From positions 2,170,001 to 2,234,000 of the forward strand of contig OY759717.1 in the NCBI GenBank assembly GCA_963662525.1: DNA of 64,000 bases, read 5' to 3'. Of this stretch, positions 1-7,610 are shown piece by piece. The translations under genes were made by a program, and so were the position numbers. The stretch's first letter is position 1, and each line of letters begins with the position of its first letter. The notes beneath the pieces are model-generated. The model was not told the origin of the DNA. It ran no database searches and was given only the letters and a program-made list of their open reading frames with translations. The stretch is from CAZSDU01 sp963662525. Lineage in GTDB: Bacteria; Bacteroidota; Bacteroidia; Bacteroidales; FEN-979.

Positions 1-1259
1 TGAAATCCTTTGGGCCGAAATATAAAAAGAACACCCTCAATGAAGGTTATAGCTGGGGATATACTGATACGGATTTATTTGGCAGGTCATTCGAGGTCAT
101 GGATTCACTTCTCAAGACTCCCCGCCTGGATATTTATCTGACACTTTCCCTGCATAGTCCTTTTATCCCACCAGATCAGACCTCTTATCTCTCCCAGGTG
201 GAAGACCGGCTTAGAAATCCTGGGCCAGAATACAAGTCCAGGGCTATGGAAATTGAAAAGTATAAGAATATTTTTGCGACTGTCCTTTATACCGATCATG
301 CCATTAAGGTATTCATGGATAATTACAGAAAACGACCGGGATTTGAAAATACGATTTTTATCATTACTGGTGATCATGCACTTCCAGAGCTGAACCTTTC
401 GAAGTTTTCCTATCTGGAACGTTATCATGTCCCGATGATTATTTATTCACCTTTATTGAAGCATGCAGTTTGCTTTAGTTCAGTTTCATCTCATCTGGAT
501 GTGACCCCTTCGATTCTGGCCATGTTACATCAGCAGTATGGGTTAAAAATTCAATCGGTCGCTACCTGGCTGGGAACGGGTATTGATACTGCTTCATCAC
601 CCAGGAATATGCATATTCTTCCTTTTATCTGGAACAATAAAGAGATTCCGGAATATGTGAACCACCAGTTCTATTATGAGCAGGCAGGAATTCGACTTAT
701 ACAACCCGAATTGATGTTAAAGGACACCATTGATGTTGAAGTCTATAAAAGATTGAAAAGAGAACTTGCCGATTTTAAGATCTTGAATACTTATATCACC
801 AAACAAAATAAACTGATTCCACCAGAAATGCTTTTTCAGAATATAATAGACAGTATTGAAGTGCCTATTAAAGATTCCCTTTTTCTCAATCCAATGGATT
901 CAACCGGCGAATTCCGGTCGCTGGTGCAGCAACTTTTCCTTGATTCAAAATTCCACTATCTGAAATTTGAAATTGATTTCGAAGCTACTCCGTTTGAGCC
1001 TGACAAACAAAAAACACCCTTGTTGGTGCTCGATTTATCTCAGAAATCCGGAAAACGACTTCAATGGCAATCATTTGAAATACCTCGCAATAACAAATCG
1101 AGGGAATGGTATTCTGTAAAGATGAAGGAATATATTGACCTGAGCAGCTTTAACAGCAAAGAAGGCTTTTTTTTGCACTTCTATATATGGAACCGGGCGC
1201 GGGTGAATGTAAAGTTTAATCACCCAAGAATCCAAGTTACAGGATTTTATTCAAGATGA
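1..1259 (+). CDS. Sulfatase / LTA-synthase-like membrane enzyme, C-terminal part
   Basis: The frame is already open at the left edge (first full codon at base 3) and ends with TGA at 1257-1259, so the N-terminus, probably with membrane segments, lies outside the window. The visible part carries LTLSLHSPF, typical of the alkaline-phosphatase-fold sulfatases of the LTA synthase group, then IFIITGDHALPE, whose Asp-His pair normally binds the catalytic metal. The region TDHAIKVFMDNY is also usual for these enzymes. After the catalytic fold there are about 250 residues with no motif I recognise. By family, such proteins move phosphoglycerol or phosphoethanolamine groups onto envelope glycans or lipids; the substrate here cannot be told. 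It is convergent with the penicillin-binding protein gene. Confidence 0.75.
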   Translation, partial: KSFGPKYKKNTLNEGYSWGYTDTDLFGRSFEVMDSLLKTPRLDIYLTLSLHSPFIPPDQTSYLSQVEDRLRNPGPEYKSRAMEIEKYKNIFATVLYTDHAIKVFMDNYRKRPGFENTIFIITGDHALPELNLSKFSYLERYHVPMIIYSPLLKHAVCFSSVSSHLDVTPSILAMLHQQYGLKIQSVATWLGTGIDTASSPRNMHILPFIWNNKEIPEYVNHQFYYEQAGIRLIQPELMLKDTIDVEVYKRLKRELADFKILNTYITKQNKLIPPEMLFQNIIDSIEVPIKDSLFLNPMDSTGEFRSLVQQLFLDSKFHYLKFEIDFEATPFEPDKQKTPLLVLDLSQKSGKRLQWQSFEIPRNNKSREWYSVKMKEYIDLSSFNSKEGFFLHFYIWNRARVNVKFNHPRIQVTGFYSR

Positions 1260-1282
1260 AGGTCTTGGACTGAAACAGAAGA

Positions 1283-3589
1283 TTAAAACTCATCCGTGTC
1301 GATGGTCTGTTTTTTCTTTTTCCCTTTTACCGGTCCGGGTGTGCCTTCTTCTCCGCAATCAAGATCTACGTCAAGGGGTTTTTTAGGATGGTCAAAATCT
1401 CTTTTTGAAATGTGCAGGCTGGGGTCTGAGTACACCCTTTGCATGTATAGTGCCCAGATGGGTAAAGCCATATGGGCTCCCTGTCCAAGTGTAATGGTGC
1501 GAAAATGAGCAGCACGGTCTTCACATCCCACCCAAACACCAGTTACAAGGTCTGGAGTAACACCCATGAACCAGCCATCAGATTGATTTTGGGTGGTTCC
1601 GGTCTTGCCGGCAATGGGGTTGTCAAATCCATATTTGTACCTGAGCCTTACCCCTGTGCCCACTTCAACCACCCCTTTCATCAGGCAGACCATCAGATAT
1701 GCGGTCTCTTCACTAATTGCCTCCTGGGATTTGGAATTGAACGATTGTAAAAGATTTCCGTTTTTATCCTCAATCCGGGTAAAAAAGATAGGCTCATTGA
1801 ATATTCCTTTATTTGCAAAAACACTCATGGCTCCAACCATTTCATAGAGGCTGATATCGCAGGATCCGAGGGCAATGGAATATACGGCAGGAATATCGCT
1901 CGTGACACCCATTTTGTGTGCCATTGAGACGACCGCTTTCGGGGAATATTTTTTTATTAACTGACCAGAAACCCAGTTATTCGAGTTGGCCAGCGCCCAT
2001 TTCAAAGTTACCAGCTGACCCCGGCGTTCATCGCTGGCACTTTCAGGTGCCCAGACCTGTCCATTTCCCAGATCAATCACAGGCTGAACATTCGGATAAC
2101 GCGAACAGGGGGATTCTCCTTCCTGCATGGCCAATGTATAAAGAAAGGGTTTGAATGTAGACCCAACCTGGCGTTTACTCAATTTAACATGATCATACTG
2201 AAAAAACCTGTAGTCAATTCCGCCAACATACGCTTTCACATAACCGGTATGCGGATCCATCGACATAAGACCTGATTGAAGGAAAAACTTATAATATCTT
2301 ATCGAATCCATCGGGCTCATGATCGTGTCGATTTCTCCTTTCCATGAAAAAACTTTCATCTTAACAGGAATTTTGAAATCCTGAAGTATTTCATCATCAC
2401 TGGCTCCTTCCGTTTTCAAATGATAATATCGGTCTGACCTTCTCATGGCCTGGAGCAGAAGGTTTTGAATTTCTTTCTTCTCAACATTGGGTTCAAAAAC
2501 AAAAGGCGCATTGGGCTGACCTTTCCAATGGGCAAAAAAGGAGGGCTGAAGTTCATTTCCCAAGTACTGACGGACTGCTTGTTCTGCATATTCCTGCATC
2601 CTGTAGTCGATGGTCGTATAAACCTTCAAACCGTCTTTATACAGGTTATATGGAGTTCCATCTTCCCTTGGATGACTGGCGCACCAGTCAGTAAGTACCA
2701 TACGCAGGTACTCCCTGAAGTAAGTGGCAATTCCGGTAGTATGATCCTGAATCCGGAAATTTGTCATATCAATCGGTATCATTTTTAAGGAATCATATTC
2801 CGTCAAACTGATATAGTCATATTTCTGCATTTGGCTTAATACCGTATTCCGGCGGTCAAGAGCCCTGCCGGGGTTTCTTACCGGACTGAACCAGGTTGGG
2901 GCTTTCAGGGTGCCAATTAAAACCGCCGCTTCTTCCGGCCCGAGTTCTTCCGGAGACTTATTGAAATAGGTCTTGGCTGCCGACTTAATGCCATACGACT
3001 GGCTCCCAAAATCTACGGTATTCAAATACATAGAAAGGATCTCATCTTTGGAATAATTACGCTCAAGTTTAATGGCTGTAATCCATTCTTTAAATTTGAT
3101 CATCACCGTTTCAGAAAAGGTCCTGTCTTTTTTTCGTGGAAATAAATTTTTAGCCAATTGCTGTGTAATCGTACTTCCACCACCTTTTGAGGATCCGGTA
3201 AGCATTCCCCAGGCCACCCTGAAAATAGCTTTGAAATCGATCCCGGAGTGGTTAAAAAAACGTGCGTCTTCAGTTGCAATCAAAGCATTAATGATACTCG
3301 GAGATAATTCCTGATATTGGGTATTGGAACGGTTTTCAATATAATATTTTCCCAATAACTTGCCATCGGCAGAGATCACTTCTGTAGCCAGGTTGCTTTT
3401 TGGATTTTCGAGTTCTTCAAAAGTGGGCATTTTACCAAACCATCCATATCCTACTCCGATAAAGAAGAGAATGATAAAAATTAACAGAAAGAGATAAGAA
3501 ATCCAGAAACCAATTAAATATTTCCGGTAATTCTCTTTTGGTGACCGGTTCTGCATATCCTGTAATATTGGAATATGTGTGATGCTCAT
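1283..3589 (-). CDS. mrcA: Penicillin-binding protein 1A (bifunctional transglycosylase/transpeptidase)
   Basis: Class A penicillin-binding protein of 768 residues that polymerises and cross-links peptidoglycan on the outer face of the inner membrane. One membrane segment lies at about residues 25-47. The GT51 glycosyltransferase domain follows, with catalytic Glu107 in ATEDARFF and GGGSTITQQLAKNLF at 136-150. The transpeptidase domain has Ser477 in STFK (477-480), SNN at 536-538 and KTG at 662-664, so both active sites look intact. The C-terminal tail is charged and lysine-rich. The start overlaps the gldH stop by ATGA at 3586-3589, which points to translational coupling in a leftward run holB-ricT-gldH-mrcA. 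Confidence 0.93.
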   Translation of the reverse strand: MSITHIPILQDMQNRSPKENYRKYLIGFWISYLFLLIFIILFFIGVGYGWFGKMPTFEELENPKSNLATEVISADGKLLGKYYIENRSNTQYQELSPSIINALIATEDARFFNHSGIDFKAIFRVAWGMLTGSSKGGGSTITQQLAKNLFPRKKDRTFSETVMIKFKEWITAIKLERNYSKDEILSMYLNTVDFGSQSYGIKSAAKTYFNKSPEELGPEEAAVLIGTLKAPTWFSPVRNPGRALDRRNTVLSQMQKYDYISLTEYDSLKMIPIDMTNFRIQDHTTGIATYFREYLRMVLTDWCASHPREDGTPYNLYKDGLKVYTTIDYRMQEYAEQAVRQYLGNELQPSFFAHWKGQPNAPFVFEPNVEKKEIQNLLLQAMRRSDRYYHLKTEGASDDEILQDFKIPVKMKVFSWKGEIDTIMSPMDSIRYYKFFLQSGLMSMDPHTGYVKAYVGGIDYRFFQYDHVKLSKRQVGSTFKPFLYTLAMQEGESPCSRYPNVQPVIDLGNGQVWAPESASDERRGQLVTLKWALANSNNWVSGQLIKKYSPKAVVSMAHKMGVTSDIPAVYSIALGSCDISLYEMVGAMSVFANKGIFNEPIFFTRIEDKNGNLLQSFNSKSQEAISEETAYLMVCLMKGVVEVGTGVRLRYKYGFDNPIAGKTGTTQNQSDGWFMGVTPDLVTGVWVGCEDRAAHFRTITLGQGAHMALPIWALYMQRVYSDPSLHISKRDFDHPKKPLDVDLDCGEEGTPGPVKGKKKKQTIDTDEF

Positions 3590-4056
3590 TTTTCTATCCG
3601 TAAACCGATATCCTGAATTCCAATTAACTCATTGACCCGCATTGCTTGTTCCAGTTTAAAAAGGTAAATTCCTTTTTGATGAAAATAAACACTTTTTTGA
3701 AGCAGGAACTGGTTAAATTTAACACTCCCAGCTCCCGAACCCAGCCATCTTCCATCGTAATCAGCCAGCAGACATTCAAGGGTGTCCCTGGAAATTCGGC
3801 CATCAGGGAATTTTGTATCAAGAAATAAAAAAAGATTACTATAAGGATAATCCTTAACATTTCTTATATTAAGATAGATGTTATATGCCAAGGAAGTATC
3901 CATGATGGCAACGGTGAAACTAATCTTTTCCTTAGCTTTCCATTTTCCTTCTGTAATGGCTTTATTTTCTTCGAAAACCCGCCTGGAATCACAGGAAGTC
4001 AAAGTGAAAAAAAGTAATACAAGAAGCCAGGAATTCTTTTTATAAAATAGAAACAT
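3586..4056 (-). CDS. gldH: Gliding motility lipoprotein GldH
   Basis: A 156-residue lipoprotein with a signal peptide ending in the lipobox FTLTSC, lipid-bearing Cys22. The body (NIYLNIRNVKDYPYSNLFLF and later GRISRDTLECLLADYDGRWLG) matches what I know of GldH, a lipoprotein found across Bacteroidota whether or not the cell glides and linked to the gliding/type IX secretion apparatus in Flavobacterium. It sits 2 bases after ricT and overlaps mrcA by ATGA. The same ricT-gldH-PBP neighbourhood is, as far as I recall, common in this phylum. Presence of gldH alone does not show that this organism glides. Confidence 0.85.
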   Translation of the reverse strand: MFLFYKKNSWLLVLLFFTLTSCDSRRVFEENKAITEGKWKAKEKISFTVAIMDTSLAYNIYLNIRNVKDYPYSNLFLFLDTKFPDGRISRDTLECLLADYDGRWLGSGAGSVKFNQFLLQKSVYFHQKGIYLFKLEQAMRVNELIGIQDIGLRIEK

Positions 4057-4058
4057 AC

Positions 4059-5180
4059 TTATAAATGATCAAAACGGGTCAAATCATCCTGACCGATACC
4101 ATTATCTGCTTCTGTCTTCTTTTCCGTTATCTGGGCAAAATCTTCCAGTTTCTCAGGTAAGAGATCCTTTCCGTTTTCACTTAAAATTTGTTTAACGTTT
4201 TCAACAGGAATGGCCATCAGATTAGATGGGTCATTCAGGTAACTATACCACATCAACTGTTTGAAAATATCTGTTTTTTGATGTGCAGCATCTCCTTTCC
4301 TGGTTTTAAGCAGAATATCAGTATTTGGAAAATCTTTTAAAGCATCAATATAAGTATCATACTCATAGTTCAGACAGCATTTTAACTTTCCGCATTGTCC
4401 GGCAAGTTTTTGCGGATTCAGGGAGAGTTGCTGAACCCTGGCGGCATTAGTAGTTACCGACTTGAAATCACTCATCCAGGTCGAACAACATAATTCACGG
4501 CCACAGGATCCGATTCCACCCAGACGACTGGCCTCCTGTCTGGCTCCTATCTGTCGCATTTCAATGCGAACTTTAAATTCTTCGGCAAGAAGTTTTATCA
4601 ATTCCCTGAAGTCAACCCGGTCTTCCGCAGTATAATAAAATATGGCTTTGGTGTTATCGCCCTGGTATTCAACATCATTGATCTTCATCTGAAGGTTAAG
4701 CCTGATAGCAATCTCTCTGGACCGGAACATGGTGGTAGTCTCAATTTCCACTGCAGCAATCCATTTTTCAATATCGGTTAACCGGGCACGACGATAAACT
4801 TTCTTAAAATCCTCCAGAGGGTTAAGGTGCTTATGCTGCCGAAGCTGAAATCGTACCATTTCTCCGATCATGCTTACAATTCCAATATCATGTCCGGGAG
4901 AAGCTTCAACTGCAACGATTTCACCAATTTGAATATCCATCTCCGAAGGAAGGCGAAAAAAATCCTTACGGCTATTTTTAAACCGTACTTCGATGATGTC
5001 GCAGGGTTTAATATTCAGGGCAAGGGGAATGGATTTTAACCAATCATAGGAGTCAAATTTATTACACCCATGCTGGAAAAGTCCGTCATTCTTTTGATAT
5101 AAGCGAGGTGTATGGCAGCAACCCCGGGTCAGAAACGGATTTTTTTTTGGTTCGACAGAAATCCCTTCAGCTTCTTCCAT
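4059..5180 (-). CDS. ricT: RicT/YaaT-like PSP1-domain protein
   Basis: 373 residues with the PSP1 C-terminal domain. The family is known from Bacillus YaaT/RicT, part of a Ric complex that carries iron-sulfur clusters and affects RNA processing and phosphorelay. Conserved cysteines are visible in CGRELCCSTW (Cys226, 231, 232) and CGKLKCCLNY (Cys263, 268, 269). A second cysteine group, 21, 22 and 39, lies near the N-terminus. The tail after about residue 330 is charged and low in complexity. It lies 15 bases after holB and 2 bases before gldH. Its RNA-related role in Bacteroidota is inferred from the family only. Confidence 0.85.
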   Translation of the reverse strand: MEEAEGISVEPKKNPFLTRGCCHTPRLYQKNDGLFQHGCNKFDSYDWLKSIPLALNIKPCDIIEVRFKNSRKDFFRLPSEMDIQIGEIVAVEASPGHDIGIVSMIGEMVRFQLRQHKHLNPLEDFKKVYRRARLTDIEKWIAAVEIETTTMFRSREIAIRLNLQMKINDVEYQGDNTKAIFYYTAEDRVDFRELIKLLAEEFKVRIEMRQIGARQEASRLGGIGSCGRELCCSTWMSDFKSVTTNAARVQQLSLNPQKLAGQCGKLKCCLNYEYDTYIDALKDFPNTDILLKTRKGDAAHQKTDIFKQLMWYSYLNDPSNLMAIPVENVKQILSENGKDLLPEKLEDFAQITEKKTEADNGIGQDDLTRFDHL

Positions 5181-5195
5181 AGTCAGATTAAATCA

Positions 5196-6242
5196 TCACA
5201 AAGGTAACAAATTCGGTTTAAATAGTCTGACAATTTTCAACGACAGGTCAAGGAAAAGGGTCGGGGCGTGGGCATTCCGCTCAATATGGGAAATGGCAGT
5301 ATTAAAAAGTTCGGAGAAGACCGGAAGGTTATCAGAAGTGATAAATTTCGAAAATTTCTGAATAAATTCAAGTTCTTTTCCATCTGCATTAGCAGGTATC
5401 TTTTGCACATGATTAAAGGATGTACATACTGCAATGGTTTGAAGGCCGTATTGTAAAAAACTTTTTTGTCTTTCCCTTCCTGTTCTTGAAATTTCAGAAA
5501 TAAAAGTAATTAGCTCGGGAATTTTCCCATTATAACAGTCCAGCATCCAATTACGGAAGGAAGAGAAAAAAACCGGATTATCCTCATCCGCCCTTCTGGG
5601 TATATTATTCAGCTTTGGTATACGTACCATCAGGGTCCTCGAAAGAATGGTTGCAATCATCTGGGTTGGATCATCGCATACCAGCAGAAACAGAGTTTTC
5701 TCGGGAGGTTCTTCAAGAATTTTAAGAATTTTCGGAGCTGCGGTAGGATAAATTTTCTCCGGCATCCAGATAATCATCACTTTGTAGTCCGACTCATAGC
5801 TTTTATAACCCAGCGTTGTGATGATATCGTTACAATCTTCAGCATTGATAAGGCCTTGCTTGTTTTCAATTTCGATGGTCCCGTACCATTCCTGCAAGTT
5901 TACACAATAATCATTTTCAATCAGGAACTTTCGCCAATCCTCCAAAAAATGTTTGCTTTGGGGCTTTTTAGTAACTTTTTTTGTCGTTGCTACCGGATAG
6001 ATAAAATGCAAGTCAGGATGGATAAGCTTTTGGTACTTAATGCAAGAAGGGCAGGTACCACAGGAATCCATCGCCCGGGGTGAGGTACAATTTACAAACT
6101 GTGCATAAGCAATGGCTATAGCCAGTTTGCCACATCCTTCCGGACCATAGAAAAGCTGGGCATGACTAACGCGCTGATCCAATACGGTCTGAATCAGTTT
6201 TCGTTTGATTTCTTCCTGCCCTTGAATTTCACTGAATCGCAT
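5196..6242 (-). CDS. holB: DNA polymerase III subunit delta'
   Basis: 348-residue AAA+ clamp-loader subunit. The N-terminus has the degenerate P-loop GPEGCGKLA at 33-41, and a zinc module with Cys52, 61, 64 and 67 (CGTCPSC). The segment KILEEPPEKTLFLLV is the usual delta'/gamma sensor-1 region, and LSRTLMVRIP follows it. The delta' subunit lets the clamp loader open and place the beta clamp on DNA. The ATG at 6240-6242 lies inside the 3' end of the RAYT gene (14-base overlap). Translation of this essential gene may therefore follow translation of the RAYT, unless a promoter lies within the RAYT. Confidence 0.92.
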   Translation of the reverse strand: MRFSEIQGQEEIKRKLIQTVLDQRVSHAQLFYGPEGCGKLAIAIAYAQFVNCTSPRAMDSCGTCPSCIKYQKLIHPDLHFIYPVATTKKVTKKPQSKHFLEDWRKFLIENDYCVNLQEWYGTIEIENKQGLINAEDCNDIITTLGYKSYESDYKVMIIWMPEKIYPTAAPKILKILEEPPEKTLFLLVCDDPTQMIATILSRTLMVRIPKLNNIPRRADEDNPVFFSSFRNWMLDCYNGKIPELITFISEISRTGRERQKSFLQYGLQTIAVCTSFNHVQKIPANADGKELEFIQKFSKFITSDNLPVFSELFNTAISHIERNAHAPTLFLDLSLKIVRLFKPNLLPL

Positions 6243-6756
6243 ATACTAATTCCCAGTATCGTTTATCGCCTGTCGCCCATCGCTGGTGCTTTGGCAAATT
6301 TAATTCATTTTCCTGATTCAATGTATCCGATTTCCAAACCACTGGATTTTTCCTGATATACCATTTTATTCTTTGCAGCTCAGGTTCATCCTTGATCTGA
6401 TGCTCATAAAATCGGATTTGCCAGTAAAAATCAAAACCGCAGAGATTGGTCCAGCTTTTTACCGATGATTTGAACCGGTATATTGCCTTCTTCAATTCAT
6501 CTGGGTAAGGTCCTAGCAATAAGTGAACATGGTTGGGCATGATAATCCAGTCTTCAAGCATGAGTTCGTCCCTCTTCCTGGCCATCTTCGCCAGTTCAAA
6601 TTTAACGATTTTCCCGATCAGCGAAAGTTCAACATGTCCGTTGACAATGCTGCCGAAATATGAAAACCGTCTTCGGGTACAAATGGTGATAAAATAATAA
6701 CCGGTGTCATCTAAACCCGATCGGGAATTTTTCAAGAAATTAAAAAATGAAGCCAT
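6229..6756 (-). CDS. REP-associated tyrosine transposase-like protein (RAYT, Y1_Tnp/IS200 family)
   Basis: 175-residue single-domain HUH nuclease. The HUH motif is IMPNHVHLLLG (His76, His78), and the presumed nucleophile is Tyr117 in WQIRFYEHQI. The tail RIKWYIRKNPVVW is typical of RAYT proteins. These relatives of IS200/IS605 transposases are usually single-copy, domesticated genes that cut single-stranded DNA at hairpins. The catalytic set looks complete, so the enzyme may be active. A perfect 9-bp inverted repeat spans its start codon (6750-6772). The gene ends 14 bases inside holB. No matching second hairpin or target duplication was found beside it, so it does not look like a recently inserted element. 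Confidence 0.88.
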   Translation of the reverse strand: MASFFNFLKNSRSGLDDTGYYFITICTRRRFSYFGSIVNGHVELSLIGKIVKFELAKMARKRDELMLEDWIIMPNHVHLLLGPYPDELKKAIYRFKSSVKSWTNLCGFDFYWQIRFYEHQIKDEPELQRIKWYIRKNPVVWKSDTLNQENELNLPKHQRWATGDKRYWELVYAIQ

Positions 6757-6772
6757 AAGATTTTTATGGCTT
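6750..6772 (-). promoter_or_regulatory. Inverted repeat over the RAYT start codon
   Basis: Perfect 9-bp inverted repeat, AAGCCATAA (6750-6758) and TTATGGCTT (6764-6772), with a 5-base loop. In the transcript the start codon AUG (bases 6756-6754) falls in the 3' arm, so folding would hide it. IS200-type transposase mRNAs are known to be silenced by such structures. The same hairpin could instead be a DNA site that the HUH protein recognises. Which of these applies is inference; the repeat itself is plain in the sequence. Confidence 0.6.
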
Positions 6773-6832
6773 AATCCGGTTTATGGAGAAAGGTAATACG
6801 TTAATTCGAAATTTATTTTCTGATTGCCGGAA

Positions 6833-7573
6833 TCATATGACTTTTGCACAGAGAAATTCCCTGTTCAGCCGGGCAATATTAGAACGCGAGATAAGCTTTG
6901 GACATTCGGCTTCGCAGGCATAGGTATTGGTGCAATTTCCGAAGCCAAGTTCATCCATCATCCTCACCATTTTTTTTACTCTTTGTTTTGCTTCAATTTT
7001 ACCCTGAGGCAGTAAGGCAAATTGGGATACTTTCGCTGAAACAAACAACATGGCGGATGCGTTTTTACAGGCAGCAACACAAGCTCCGCACCCGATGCAG
7101 GCGGCCGCATCCATAGCCAGGTCAGCCGCTTCCTTGCTTACCAGGATATTATTTGCCTCTGCTGCCCCCCCAGTATTTACTGAAATATATCCACCTTCCT
7201 GAATGATCCTGTCAAATGCTGAACGATCTACCATGAGGTCTTTGATTACAGGGAAAGGCCGTGCACGCCAGGGCTCTATCACGATCGTATCACCATCCTT
7301 GAATTTGCGCATGTGAAGCTGACAAGCTGTTACTGCATCATCAGGTCCATGCGGGCGGCCGTTGATATACAGACTGCACATCCCGCAAATACCCTCCCTG
7401 CAATCATGATCAAATACCACAGGTTCGTTGCCTTTTCGTATTAAGTCCTCATTCAGGATATCAAGCATCTCCAGAAAGGAACAATTAGGAGAAATTCCAG
7501 CTAGGGTATAAGTTTCAAATTTTCCCTTTGATTTGGCATCTTTCTGCCGCCAGATTATTAATGTAAGATCCAT
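6833..7573 (-). CDS. sdhB: Succinate dehydrogenase/fumarate reductase iron-sulfur subunit
   Basis: 246 residues. The N-terminal plant-ferredoxin-like domain holds a [2Fe-2S] cluster site, CREGICGMC (Cys58, 63, 66) plus Cys84. The C-terminal half has CIGCGACVAAC (Cys159, 162, 165, 169) and Cys214, 220 and 224, which serve the other two clusters. The protein carries electrons between the flavin subunit and quinone at the inner membrane. It is the last gene of a leftward sdhC-sdhA-sdhB operon, the order usual in Bacteroidota, where the complex often works as a fumarate reductase during anaerobic growth. The sequence alone does not settle the direction of the reaction. Confidence 0.93.
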   Translation of the reverse strand: MDLTLIIWRQKDAKSKGKFETYTLAGISPNCSFLEMLDILNEDLIRKGNEPVVFDHDCREGICGMCSLYINGRPHGPDDAVTACQLHMRKFKDGDTIVIEPWRARPFPVIKDLMVDRSAFDRIIQEGGYISVNTGGAAEANNILVSKEAADLAMDAAACIGCGACVAACKNASAMLFVSAKVSQFALLPQGKIEAKQRVKKMVRMMDELGFGNCTNTYACEAECPKLISRSNIARLNREFLCAKVI

Positions 7574-7582
7574 GTTATATTC

Positions 7583-7610
7583 TTAATTCCTAATTACTAA
7601 TTCTTAATTA
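7583..7610. repeat. Four 7-bp degenerate tandem units between sdhA and sdhB
   Basis: Four consecutive 7-bp units of the form yTAATTm (TTAATTC, CTAATTA, CTAATTC, TTAATTA). The array includes the sdhA stop codon (7608-7610) and fills most of the gap to the sdhB start. It belongs to the class of short-period words seen at several gene junctions in this window. Confidence 0.6.

Noticed and set aside
6229..6832. RAYT region as a recent insertion sequence
   Set aside because: No second hairpin, no target-site duplication and no second open frame were found; it looks like a resident single-copy gene.
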